DNA from: Bacillota bacterium
GTDB taxonomy: Bacteria > Bacillota_C > Negativicutes > JAEYSJ01
Direction of reading: 5' to 3'
Length of the DNA: 30,140 nucleotides
Assembly (NCBI GenBank): GCA_023434855.1
Contig: JAEYSJ010000284.1
Span: 1-30,140, forward strand
In this document: piece by piece, positions 23,127 through 30,140 of the stretch
How the letters are laid out: each line of letters starts with the position of its first letter
How positions within the stretch are numbered: the stretch's first letter is position 1
Notes under the pieces: model-generated
Told to the model about the DNA's origin: nothing
Databases searched by the model: none
What the model saw: only the letters and a program-made list of their open reading frames with translations
Program-made: the position numbers and the translations under genes

Positions 23127-23180
23127 TTCACAAAACATTCATAGAACATTCATGAGAATTTCACTTTCATTTATTACAAT
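23127..23180 (+). promoter_or_regulatory. TTCAYA array promoter G (exported-protein gene)
   Basis: TTCACA (23127), TTCATA (23138), TTCATG (23149) and TTCACT (23160) lie at 11-bp steps. Nine nt later comes -10 TACAAT (23175-23180). The predicted start near 23187 is 38 nt before the gene. It is 13 kb from the two-component system, so the regulon is not limited to one locus. Confidence 0.85.
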
Positions 23181-23224
23181 TGCATTAAAGAAAACAAGAC
23201 ATTAATCTTGGGAGGGATTTTAAA

Positions 23225-23692
23225 ATGAAAAAATTTACATGGATTCTTGCTTCCGCGTTGCTGTTATTTCCGCTTACCGCTAATGCTTCTGTCAGTACAA
23301 AGGTAGACTCCGGCGTAACCACGCATATTAGCCAGACTAGAACTAACCCTTGGAGTTCATTTGAGCTGCGAAAAGAAAATGACCAATCATTACCTACTGT
23401 TACACTAAAGCTAACTGACTATACACCTTACTTTTTTTCCAATAATACTCAGTTGATAACCGATGGAGCGGTTTCTGATTTAAAGTTGCTGGATACTTAC
23501 AGGAACCAAACTCAGTTCAAATCACTTGTGAACAGTATTGGTACATACCAACTTTCTTCATCCCAAATAAATGCGATAAAGGAAGCTAAGAATGTATCAA
23601 TTCGGACCGTTTCTTACAATAATCCCACAACTACCTGGAAAGTTTCCGGGAAAATACTGAAGGAATGGCAGGAAGTTTTAGCCAAAAACTAA
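23225..23692 (+). CDS. Exported protein of unknown family, array-controlled
   Basis: The 155-residue protein has a signal peptide (MKKFTWILASALLLFPLTANAS, cleavage near 21). The mature part is rich in Ser, Thr and Asn, with no Cys and no membrane segment, and ends with a helical KILKEWQEVLAKN. No family is recognised. A second, truncated copy of its C-terminal 59 residues lies at 5089-5268 (about 66% identical), so there were once at least two paralogues. GGGAGG is 9-14 nt before the ATG. It forms a one-gene unit between array promoter G and a strong terminator. Confidence 0.75.
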   Translation: MKKFTWILASALLLFPLTANASVSTKVDSGVTTHISQTRTNPWSSFELRKENDQSLPTVTLKLTDYTPYFFSNNTQLITDGAVSDLKLLDTYRNQTQFKSLVNSIGTYQLSSSQINAIKEAKNVSIRTVSYNNPTTTWKVSGKILKEWQEVLAKN

Positions 23693-23724
23693 ATCTAACT
23701 TTGCCGGGGACTTAAACTGATGAG

Positions 23725-23764
23725 AAGATCCAGCACTTCCGGATTGGAAATGCTGGATCTTTCT
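23725..23764 (+). terminator. Intrinsic terminator
   Basis: AAGATCCAGCA (23725-23735) pairs with TGCTGGATCTT (23751-23761), followed by TCTT. Confidence 0.85.
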
Positions 23765-23810
23765 TAATACATAAGTAACTTGATGGCTAAGGTGTATAAG
23801 TAACTGCCGG

Positions 23811-24134
23811 TTAAGGTTTGGGAGTACAGTTAGGAAAGCAAGGCACATTTGGAGTCGGAGTGCAGTTAGGGAAGCAGGGAGCGTTTGGATTTGGCGTACA
23901 AGTGGGAAAACAGGGAGCTGTTGAGCTGGGATTACAGTTGGGAAAACAATGAGAACCCGGAAAGCAGCTGGAGCTGGGGAAACAACTTGGGCGGCAGCCG
24001 GAACTTGGACGGCAGCCGGAACTTGGAAAACAGCCGCTGGTGTTAGGACGACAGTGTGAACTTGGATACGGGCGTCCGTCTTCATCATAGAATACTATTT
24101 GCGGGTCATCATCCCATGCAGATCTTTTGCGCAT
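23811..24134 (-). CDS. Cys/Pro-rich repeat protein
   Basis: The 107-residue protein has a charged N-terminus (MRKRSAWDDDPQIVFYDEDG) and then a low-complexity region with 14 Cys. The last third is three near-identical units of the form PCFPxCTPxPN. Before that come looser units CFPSS, CRPSS and CFPGS. No signal peptide is seen. Such Cys-rich repeat proteins in spore formers are often spore-coat components cross-linked by disulphides; here that is inference from composition and from the spore-related gene at 27251. AAGGAGG lies upstream of the minus-strand ATG. A metal-binding role is an alternative. Confidence 0.7.
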   Translation of the reverse strand: MRKRSAWDDDPQIVFYDEDGRPYPSSHCRPNTSGCFPSSGCRPSSGCRPSCFPSSSCFPGSHCFPNCNPSSTAPCFPTCTPNPNAPCFPNCTPTPNVPCFPNCTPKP

Positions 24135-24244
24135 AAAATTAACTCCTCCTTATGACATAATTCTATTTTAAAATATGCAGCAATTAGCGCAAGGGTTCTT
24201 AAAATAGGGGATTGGGGAAGATTTAATTTTAAGACAATAAAAGT

Positions 24245-25000
24245 TCATCTTTTCATATCATAGTACATTTCGTCTGCAGCTTTTTTATCTGTTCCTTTTA
24301 GATAAGCGAGAATTATTTCCGGGTTTTTTACTAAATACCAATCACCTAACTTGTCAAATCTCCTGCTTGACGTAAACATCTGTGCTTTCGTTATAGTTTT
24401 GAATGCTTTGCCGCATTTTTTCCCCCACCTTTTTAAGCGCATTGCAAAATCGGCATCCTCAGCCAGAAGCAAAGTTTCATCAAATCCATTAATTGCTTCA
24501 AAGTCTTTTTTAAAACACCAAAAAAGACCTACAGATACCAACCCATACTTGACGATCATCGGAATCACTAGAAATAATAGCGAGATTATTATTCCCAGTG
24601 ATATTCTTTCCGGCCTTCCGCCGACACCTCCGCCGATATACTTTCCTGTGCTGAGCTGATTTTCTATCTCCGTAAGCATATTATCCGACATCCAACTATC
24701 AGCATCTATTGTAACCAATATCTCTCCCCGTGCTGCTCTGGCACCGGTATTCCTAATTTTCGAAAGGTTTTTGCTTTCGTCCTTTACGATAACGCAATTA
24801 TAGGCTAATGCGATTTCTTCTGTCCGGTCAGTACAACGATTCAATACTACGATTACTTCAACCTGGTTTTTATAAGGTGCAGACGCTGCTTTAATTGAAT
24901 CCAGGCATCTTTTTATATAATCTTGTTCATTACGTGCAGGTATTATAATAGAGAACTTTATGTTATGCTCACTTTCAATTCCTAGGTTTTGTTTTGTCAT
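24245..25000 (-). CDS. Family 2 glycosyltransferase
   Basis: The 251-residue enzyme has a GT-A fold: FSIIIPARNEQDYIKRCLDS (16-35), VVLNRCTDRTEE (51-62), the metal-binding DAD (99-101, TIDADSWM) and the acceptor-site ED (181-182, LLAEDADFAMRLK). It carries a hydrophobic membrane-associated segment (about 136-160). The sugar donor and acceptor cannot be told. The minus-strand ATG at 25000 is behind AGGAGG; a longer frame from 25024 includes that site and is rejected. The gene is 110 nt from the Cys-rich gene on the same strand, possibly a common transcript. Confidence 0.88.
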   Translation of the reverse strand: MTKQNLGIESEHNIKFSIIIPARNEQDYIKRCLDSIKAASAPYKNQVEVIVVLNRCTDRTEEIALAYNCVIVKDESKNLSKIRNTGARAARGEILVTIDADSWMSDNMLTEIENQLSTGKYIGGGVGGRPERISLGIIISLLFLVIPMIVKYGLVSVGLFWCFKKDFEAINGFDETLLLAEDADFAMRLKRWGKKCGKAFKTITKAQMFTSSRRFDKLGDWYLVKNPEIILAYLKGTDKKAADEMYYDMKR

Positions 25001-25266
25001 GGAATTACCTCCTGAATCATCCAAATGTTTCCACTTTAATTATACATTAATTTACATATAATGTATAATGATTTTGGGATTATTGTAAAATAGCAGAACT
25101 TCTTACAGAATGATAGGGAAAGTTTTCTTGATGTTATTTAATCTATGCAGGAACATATATACTTTATATAGAATAACCACAAAATTGCCTCCAGTGAAAC
25201 TCTGGCGGCAGAAGATAGACTTTTATACAATACTTTTATTAATTTGCTGCCAGAGGAGAAAAATTT

Positions 25267-26988
25267 ATGACAAAATTACAGCGTGAACTACTTTTGAAAG
25301 CCTGGAAGCTTGCCAGGGCTTATTGGTTTTCGGAGGAAAAATGGTGGGCCAGGGGCATGTTGGTAGTTATTGTTGCGCTAAGTTTGGCGATTGTAGCTAT
25401 TAATGTATGGTATAATTCCTGGCACAATACTTTTTATAATGCATTGAATGAACGCAATCAAACGGCCTTTATTAATGCATTGGGAGAGTTTACCGTTTTG
25501 GCGACCTGTTTTATTATTGTAGCCGTCTACCAAATTTATCTGAACATGATGCTGACCATCCGCTGGCGTAAATGGATGACAAGGCAATATTTGGGCGACT
25601 GGTTGAAAAATCAAACCTACTACCGGATGAAACTGTTAGATAATAATAATACGGACAACCCTGATCAGCGTATTAGTGAGGATATTAATCTTTTTGTAAC
25701 TAAATCGCTGGCTTTATCGATAGGCTTGTTCAAGGAAGTAATTTCTCTTATTTCATTCATAATTATTTTGTGGCAGCTGTCAGGGGTACTGGAAATTCCG
25801 CTGGGAAATCAGGTATATACTATTTCCGGCTATCTGGTATGGGCGGCTATTGGCTATGCGGTCTTAGGAACATGGCTGACTGTAAAATTAGGAAGACCTA
25901 TGGTTAAGTTGAATTTCATGCAGCAGCGCTATGAAGCTGATTTCCGGTTTACGCTGATGCGCTTAAGGGAAAATAGTGAAAGTGTGGCATTGTACAAAGG
26001 GGAAAATGAGGAGCACTCGGGGTTTCTAGCCCGTTTTCAGAGAGTATTTGATAACTACTGGCAGTTGATGCGGCTTAACAAAAAACTTACCTGGCTTACT
26101 TCCGGTTATTCCCAGATTTCGATTATTTTTGCTATTCTGGTGGCGGCGCCCCGTTATTTTACCAACCAAATCAGTTTAGGGCAGGTATTTCAGATAAGCG
26201 GTGCTTATGGTAATGTTCAATCAGCTTTATCTTACTTTGTGGATAAATTTACCGATTTAGCCGAATGGCAAGCAGTAGTGAACCGGCTTACAGAGTTTTC
26301 GACCAATATGGAGAAAGTACAGCAGTGGGATGACAATGGCACGGAACTGACGGTGAAAAAAGCTCCGCAGGACGAACTTGCTGTTGACAATCTGACGGTG
26401 CGCCGTCCGGATGGAACTGACTTGTTGACCGGACTCAATTTGCAGCTTTCTCCAGGCAGTTCATTGCTGGTTACCGGTCCCTCCGGTTGCGGCAAAAGCA
26501 CGCTGTTGCGTACTCTCGCCGGCATATGGCCTTTTGCCAAAGGAGCAGTCAAGATGCCGGAAAACAGGAAGGTATTATTTTTGCCACAAAAATCGTATTT
26601 ACCTATCGGTCCCTTGCGCGAGGCTGTTAGTTATCCCGGTCTGACTCAACCAGTTAGTGATCAGGACATTAAAACTGTTTTGGAAGTATGCAACCTTTCC
26701 TTTTTGGCAGACCGGCTCAACGATTCTGAGGACTGGGCACAGGTGCTGTCTCTTGGTGAACAGCAACGTCTTGCTTTTGCCAGGGTGTTGCTGCAGCAAC
26801 CTGACCTGGTGTTTCTTGATGAAGCTACCGCCGCACTGGATGAAGCTACTGAGAGCCAGCTTTATCAGCAGATAAGAACAAAATTACCCTCCAGTATTAT
26901 TGTGAGTGTGGGCCACAGACAAACTTTGAACAAATATCATACTATAAAACTGCAAATGGATAATGCCGGCACTTGGCAAATGGCTTAA
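25267..26988 (+). CDS. SbmA/BacA-like (ABCD-type) ABC transporter, permease-ATPase fusion
   Basis: The 573-residue half-transporter has an N-terminal membrane domain (about 30-320, roughly six segments) with the ABC_membrane_2 hallmark NPDQRISEDI (131-140). The C-terminal ATPase has Walker A GPSGCGKS (404-411), signature LSLGEQQR (494-501), Walker B LVFLDEA (514-520) and an H-loop H in SVGHRQ. Relatives (BacA, Rv1819c, YddA) act as homodimers on peptides or cobalamin; B12 uptake is conceivable here given the B12-regulated operon nearby, but there is no riboswitch upstream. GAGGAG lies 8 nt before the ATG. Confidence 0.9.
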   Translation: MTKLQRELLLKAWKLARAYWFSEEKWWARGMLVVIVALSLAIVAINVWYNSWHNTFYNALNERNQTAFINALGEFTVLATCFIIVAVYQIYLNMMLTIRWRKWMTRQYLGDWLKNQTYYRMKLLDNNNTDNPDQRISEDINLFVTKSLALSIGLFKEVISLISFIIILWQLSGVLEIPLGNQVYTISGYLVWAAIGYAVLGTWLTVKLGRPMVKLNFMQQRYEADFRFTLMRLRENSESVALYKGENEEHSGFLARFQRVFDNYWQLMRLNKKLTWLTSGYSQISIIFAILVAAPRYFTNQISLGQVFQISGAYGNVQSALSYFVDKFTDLAEWQAVVNRLTEFSTNMEKVQQWDDNGTELTVKKAPQDELAVDNLTVRRPDGTDLLTGLNLQLSPGSSLLVTGPSGCGKSTLLRTLAGIWPFAKGAVKMPENRKVLFLPQKSYLPIGPLREAVSYPGLTQPVSDQDIKTVLEVCNLSFLADRLNDSEDWAQVLSLGEQQRLAFARVLLQQPDLVFLDEATAALDEATESQLYQQIRTKLPSSIIVSVGHRQTLNKYHTIKLQMDNAGTWQMA

Positions 26989-27150
26989 CAGTTGAAAGTA
27001 ACGGATGAATAATTTACCATTTCCCGGGAAATACGCTAAAAAATTGCGTCCGGTCTGATTTTTTCTACGGCGCTGACAATAGAAAATGTCATAAAGAGAA
27101 ATGTCCCGGAAAATCAATTGTGTTATCGTGTAGAATAAGCACTAATAGGG

Positions 27151-27189
27151 AAAACCATCGTCAATCCAACACGGTGGTTTTATTTTTTT
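27151..27189 (+). terminator. Intrinsic terminator after the ABC transporter
   Basis: AAAACCATCG (27151-27160) pairs with CGGTGGTTTT (27172-27181), with one T-G pair, followed by ATTTTTTT. Confidence 0.75.
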
Positions 27190-27250
27190 GCAAATTGTTC
27201 ACACTATAAAGATACAGAAAACCGGGAAATAGTATAACAGGAGTGGCATG

Positions 27251-28279
27251 ATGACAAATCAGTTTATTCCCAAACGGGCATTTTTCGAGCCTGCAGCATT
27301 GGATTATTCATTAGGTCAAGAAATTTACAAGCGTTTAAAGGAGATGAAGGTGCCAATAAAACTTACCGGATCCCATAACAGGGTTACCGGCATTCCGGGA
27401 AAAACACCTCGCGAAATGTTTTATGAGGCTAAGCGTACCTTGGTAGTCGGTGTCAGAAAGAGTACAGAATTTGCCGGTTGTAAGCCATCTGCCAATTTTC
27501 AGCTGCCGTTGGCAACAGGTTGTTCCAGCATGTGTGAATACTGTTATCTGGCTACTACCCTGGGCAAAAAACCCTATGTCAGAGTGTATGTAAACATTGA
27601 AGACATATTAAGGCAGACGCACTCTTACATTGAAGAGCGGAAACCGGAAATAACCTGGTTTGAGGGGGCGGCTACGTCCGACCCTCTACCTACCGAATAC
27701 TTAACAGGTTTATTGTATAAAACCATAGAATTTTTCGGAACCCAGCCACTGGGGCGATTTCGCTTTGTAACTAAGCATGATCAGGTCGATTCCCTGCTCA
27801 CAGCTGCGCATAACGGGCATACAAGATTTCGGTTCAGTATCAATGCCGCTCCAATAATTGATAAGTATGAGCATGCCACGCCGTCCATGGCGGAAAGGGT
27901 TGCTGCCGCCGCCAAGGTAGCGCGGGCCGGCTATCCCCTTGGTTTCATTATTGCGCCAATTTTTTATTACCCCGGCTGGGAGCAGGATTATGGCCGTTTG
28001 CTGCAGGCGTTGGCTGAGCAGCTCCCGCAGACAGCCAGAAAAGACCTGACTTTTGAACTTATATCTCACCGCTACACAAAACGCGCTAAAAGCAACATTC
28101 TGGAGCTGTTTCCCCAGACAGCATTGCCCATGGATGAAGGTGAACGAAAATATAAATACGGTCAGTTCGGTTATGGTAAATATGTTTATCTACCGGAAAC
28201 TATGGCAGAGATCAAAAATTTTCTGCAAGAGAAAATAAAGGGGATATTTCCGGAAGCTTATCTGGAATATTTCGTCTGA
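27251..28279 (+). CDS. splB: Spore photoproduct lyase with Cys141 replaced by Ala
   Basis: Radical-SAM enzyme that reverses the UV-induced spore photoproduct (a thymine dimer) in germinating spores. From the ATG at 27251 (342 aa; ATG 27248 is an alternative) the protein aligns without gaps in its N-terminal half to my memory of B. subtilis SPL. It has the [4Fe-4S] motif C91, C95, C98 (GCSSMCEYCYL) and conserved Y97 and Y99. The expected H-atom-donor Cys141 (EASCTSD in B. subtilis) is replaced: the sequence reads FEGAATSD with codon GCT at 27671-27673. The rest (FRFSINAAPII, AGYPLGFIIAPI, YGKYVY, YLEYFV) is intact. AGGAG lies 7 nt upstream. Presence of the gene indicates a spore former. Confidence 0.93.
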   Translation: MTNQFIPKRAFFEPAALDYSLGQEIYKRLKEMKVPIKLTGSHNRVTGIPGKTPREMFYEAKRTLVVGVRKSTEFAGCKPSANFQLPLATGCSSMCEYCYLATTLGKKPYVRVYVNIEDILRQTHSYIEERKPEITWFEGAATSDPLPTEYLTGLLYKTIEFFGTQPLGRFRFVTKHDQVDSLLTAAHNGHTRFRFSINAAPIIDKYEHATPSMAERVAAAAKVARAGYPLGFIIAPIFYYPGWEQDYGRLLQALAEQLPQTARKDLTFELISHRYTKRAKSNILELFPQTALPMDEGERKYKYGQFGYGKYVYLPETMAEIKNFLQEKIKGIFPEAYLEYFV

Positions 28280-28367
28280 ACCGGATTTTGTCGCAATTAG
28301 ATAAAAATTTAAGGAATAACTGAATGTTGTTAGAATAAAATAAAACTAAAGATCATCAATGAAGCTT

Positions 28368-28410
28368 CAGCTACTATATTTATAACATAGGGCTGGGGTT
28401 TTTTCTTTTT
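28368..28410 (+). terminator. Possible terminator after splB
   Basis: CAGC/GCTG with inner CTAT/ATAG (28368-28395) forms an imperfect stem followed by GGGGTTTTTT. It is either the end of splB or a leader element of the transporter. Confidence 0.45.
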
Positions 28411-28479
28411 ACAGAATGCGCAGGAGGAGGTGTCGCAGACGGAAACAACACCAGGAGTATAATTAGGAGGCAAAAAAAG

Positions 28480-29556
28480 ATGAGCAAAAAGTGGATGGCA
28501 TTAATTATTTTGTTAATGACAACCATGCTGCTTGTTAGTGCTTGCAGCAACAAGCCGGCCATGCAGACTACGGATAAAAAAGGACCGGCCTGGGCCGGGG
28601 AGCTGGCGCCTATGTCCAAGGAGGCGGTAATTAAGGTGGGTATGAAGCAGGTAGTCTCCGATGCCGGCATTCTTATTGGCATGGCCAAAGGATATTACAA
28701 GGACCTGGGGATCGTCATAGAACCGGTGCAGTTTAATTCCGGGCAGGAAATGATTAATCAATTGGCAGCAGGCCAGCTTGATGTGGGGGCAACAGTATCT
28801 ACCGCCGGTCTGTTTAATGCCATGTCCCGGGATATACCTATTAAAATTGTTGCCGATAAGGGAATTAATGTTCCCGGCAAAGGATACTATCGTCTGGTTA
28901 TCCGCAAAGGCCTTGCCAATACGGTAAGAGATTATAGTGATTTGCGCGGACTGAGGATTGCGATTGTGGGAACAGCATCCCTTGATGAACTTTCTCTTAT
29001 GCGGGTGCTGGATAAAGCAAACTTAAGCAAAAAAGATATTGACATGCAGGTCATCAGATCCTTCCCCGATATGCTGGTTGCGCTTAATAATAGCAGTATT
29101 GATGCCGCTATGCTAATCGAGCCATTTGTGACACAGGGCATGACGAAAGAGATCATTGATCCCTGGAAAGACCCCCAGGAATATGACCCGGAGGCCCAGA
29201 CAGCCTTATTGGTTTATGGCACAAGCCTGACTAAGCGGCCTGATATTGCCAACCGTTTTATGGTGGCATATGTAAAATCCGTACGGGATTATAATGATGC
29301 TTTCTTTAAGGAAAAAGCTAAAAAGGAAATAATAGACATTCTTACTAAATATTCTGTTGTTAAAGAAGCCGCTTTATATGACAGGATGTATCCTGTCGGG
29401 ATTAACCCGGATGGCTATGTACGGATGAAGGGCATAGAAATGGATTTAACCTGGTATAAGGAAAATAATTTGCTGCAAAAGGATATCGGGGTGGAAGATG
29501 CGGTTGATAATCAATACGTGGATTTTGCCCTAAAGCAGCTCGGAAAATACGAGTAG
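28480..29556 (+). CDS. ABC transporter substrate-binding lipoprotein, NitT/TauT/SsuA type
   Basis: The 358-residue lipoprotein has a signal sequence with lipobox LVSAC (C22) and the NMT1/SsuA-like binding fold: AGILIGMAKGYYKDLGIVIE, INQLAAGQLDVGA, DLRGLRIAIVGTASLDEL and AALLIEPF-like AAMLIEPFV. It captures a small anionic or heteroaromatic substrate outside the inner membrane (sulfonate, nitrate, pyrimidine precursor and others are possible); the ligand cannot be chosen from this sequence. AGGAGG is 8 nt before the ATG. The permease gene starts 10 nt after its stop. Confidence 0.88.
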   Translation: MSKKWMALIILLMTTMLLVSACSNKPAMQTTDKKGPAWAGELAPMSKEAVIKVGMKQVVSDAGILIGMAKGYYKDLGIVIEPVQFNSGQEMINQLAAGQLDVGATVSTAGLFNAMSRDIPIKIVADKGINVPGKGYYRLVIRKGLANTVRDYSDLRGLRIAIVGTASLDELSLMRVLDKANLSKKDIDMQVIRSFPDMLVALNNSSIDAAMLIEPFVTQGMTKEIIDPWKDPQEYDPEAQTALLVYGTSLTKRPDIANRFMVAYVKSVRDYNDAFFKEKAKKEIIDILTKYSVVKEAALYDRMYPVGINPDGYVRMKGIEMDLTWYKENNLLQKDIGVEDAVDNQYVDFALKQLGKYE

Positions 29557-29566
29557 AGGCTGCAAT

Positions 29567-30140
29567 ATGGATAAATTCGCAAACAGCAAGATGATGACTA
29601 ATATTTTATCAGTAGTATCACCCCTTTCGCTGTTGTTGGTATGGGAAATATTAGCGCGCACCGGAATGATTGATACCAGGTTGTTATCAAGTCCTACGGC
29701 GATTGCCCGTTCCCTGGTGCCCTTGCTGGTATCAGGGGAACTGCTTAATAATGCCTGGGTCAGCGTAGAACGGATAATATGGGGGTTTATTGCCGGTGCT
29801 TTGCCTGGTGTACTACTGGGAATGAGCATGGGTTTATCGCCTTTGGTGCGCTCAACAATTGAACCGATGATTCAGGCGACCTATCCAATTCCTAAACTGG
29901 CAATTATGCCGCTCATCCTTTTGGTTTTCGGTTTAGGGGAAACTTCCAAAATATTTACGATTGCTATCGGTGTGTTTTACTTAGTGGTGATAAACACTAT
30001 GGCCGGTGTATTGCAGATTGATAAGATATATCTTGATGTGGCAAAAAACTTTGGTGCTAGCCGGAAAGATTTCTATATAACCGTAGCCTTTCCCGGGGCT
30101 TTACCCATGATTTTTGCCGGACTTAAGCTCAGTATGGGCA
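29567..30140 (+). CDS. ABC transporter permease, NitT/TauT type (3' end beyond window)
   Basis: The frame opens at ATG 29567 with GAGG overlapping the preceding stop, and runs without a stop to the window edge (191 codons). It encodes a binding-protein-dependent inner-membrane permease: TM segments at about 12-30, 70-90, 103-125 and 130-150, with AIMPLILLVFGLGETSKIF and the EAA loop region VAKNFGASRKDFYITVAFPGALP (in parts), which contacts the ATPase. The ATPase gene presumably follows outside the window. It forms an operon with the substrate-binding lipoprotein. Confidence 0.9.
   Translation, partial: MDKFANSKMMTNILSVVSPLSLLLVWEILARTGMIDTRLLSSPTAIARSLVPLLVSGELLNNAWVSVERIIWGFIAGALPGVLLGMSMGLSPLVRSTIEPMIQATYPIPKLAIMPLILLVFGLGETSKIFTIAIGVFYLVVINTMAGVLQIDKIYLDVAKNFGASRKDFYITVAFPGALPMIFAGLKLSMG

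Overview
The window looks like chromosome of a spore-forming, Gram-negative-type Firmicute, most likely a member of the Sporomusaceae (class Negativicutes). Three things point that way: an outer-membrane beta-barrel porin ending in an aromatic residue, a spore photoproduct lyase, and an anaerobic-style tetrapyrrole operon behind a cobalamin riboswitch. The genus assignment is inference.

Left third (1-10.3 kb): an envelope/metal-stress-like island. It holds small exported Met/His-rich proteins (2-289, 7335-7541, 7850-8266), a two-domain multicopper oxidase, an RseC-family membrane protein, tiny membrane proteins (5971-6111, 6127-6396, 7021-7176), a NusG-domain-II protein, a porin, and an OmpR-family two-component system (8443-10285). 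Two gene remnants (a methyltransferase with its core deleted, and a C-terminal fragment of a paralogue of the 23225 gene) show recent decay.

The main discovery is a shared promoter architecture. Eight intergenic sites carry three or four TTCAYA-like hexamers at exact 11-bp spacing, and in every one the last hexamer is followed by exactly 9 nt and then a -10 hexamer. They precede the RseC-like gene, the small membrane-protein genes, two Met/His-rich protein genes, the exported-protein gene at 23225, the porin (divergently, with a long leader), and two roughly 105-nt units that contain no usable ORF and end in intrinsic terminators (2777-2879 and 4605-4710). These two are candidate regulated small RNAs. 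The porin and the second candidate sRNA diverge from back-to-back arrays, an arrangement that recalls ompC/micF of enterobacteria. Such arrays are typical of PhoB/PhoP/OmpR-type activators. The local response regulator is the obvious candidate, but a PhoP encoded elsewhere fits the motif equally well.

Middle (10.4-15.4 kb): an ASCH-like protein, a small exported protein, a cytoplasmic molybdopterin oxidoreductase (minus strand), a TPR lipoprotein-like/exported protein and a SemiSWEET transporter.

15.5-23.0 kb: a cobalamin riboswitch followed by precorrin-2 dehydrogenase, hemA, hemC, a cobA-hemD fusion, hemB and hemL. Together these make uroporphyrinogen III from glutamyl-tRNA and divert it to precorrin-2/sirohydrochlorin for cobalamin or siroheme. 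No hemE/N/H-type protohaem genes are present in the window. Two palindromic elements with tandem 9-nt units sit in the intergenic gaps of this operon.

23.1-30.1 kb: the exported protein at 23225, a Cys/Pro-repeat protein, a family 2 glycosyltransferase, an SbmA/BacA-like ABC exporter/importer, a spore photoproduct lyase in which the conserved catalytic Cys141 is replaced by Ala, and the start of a NitT/TauT-type ABC transporter that runs off the right edge.
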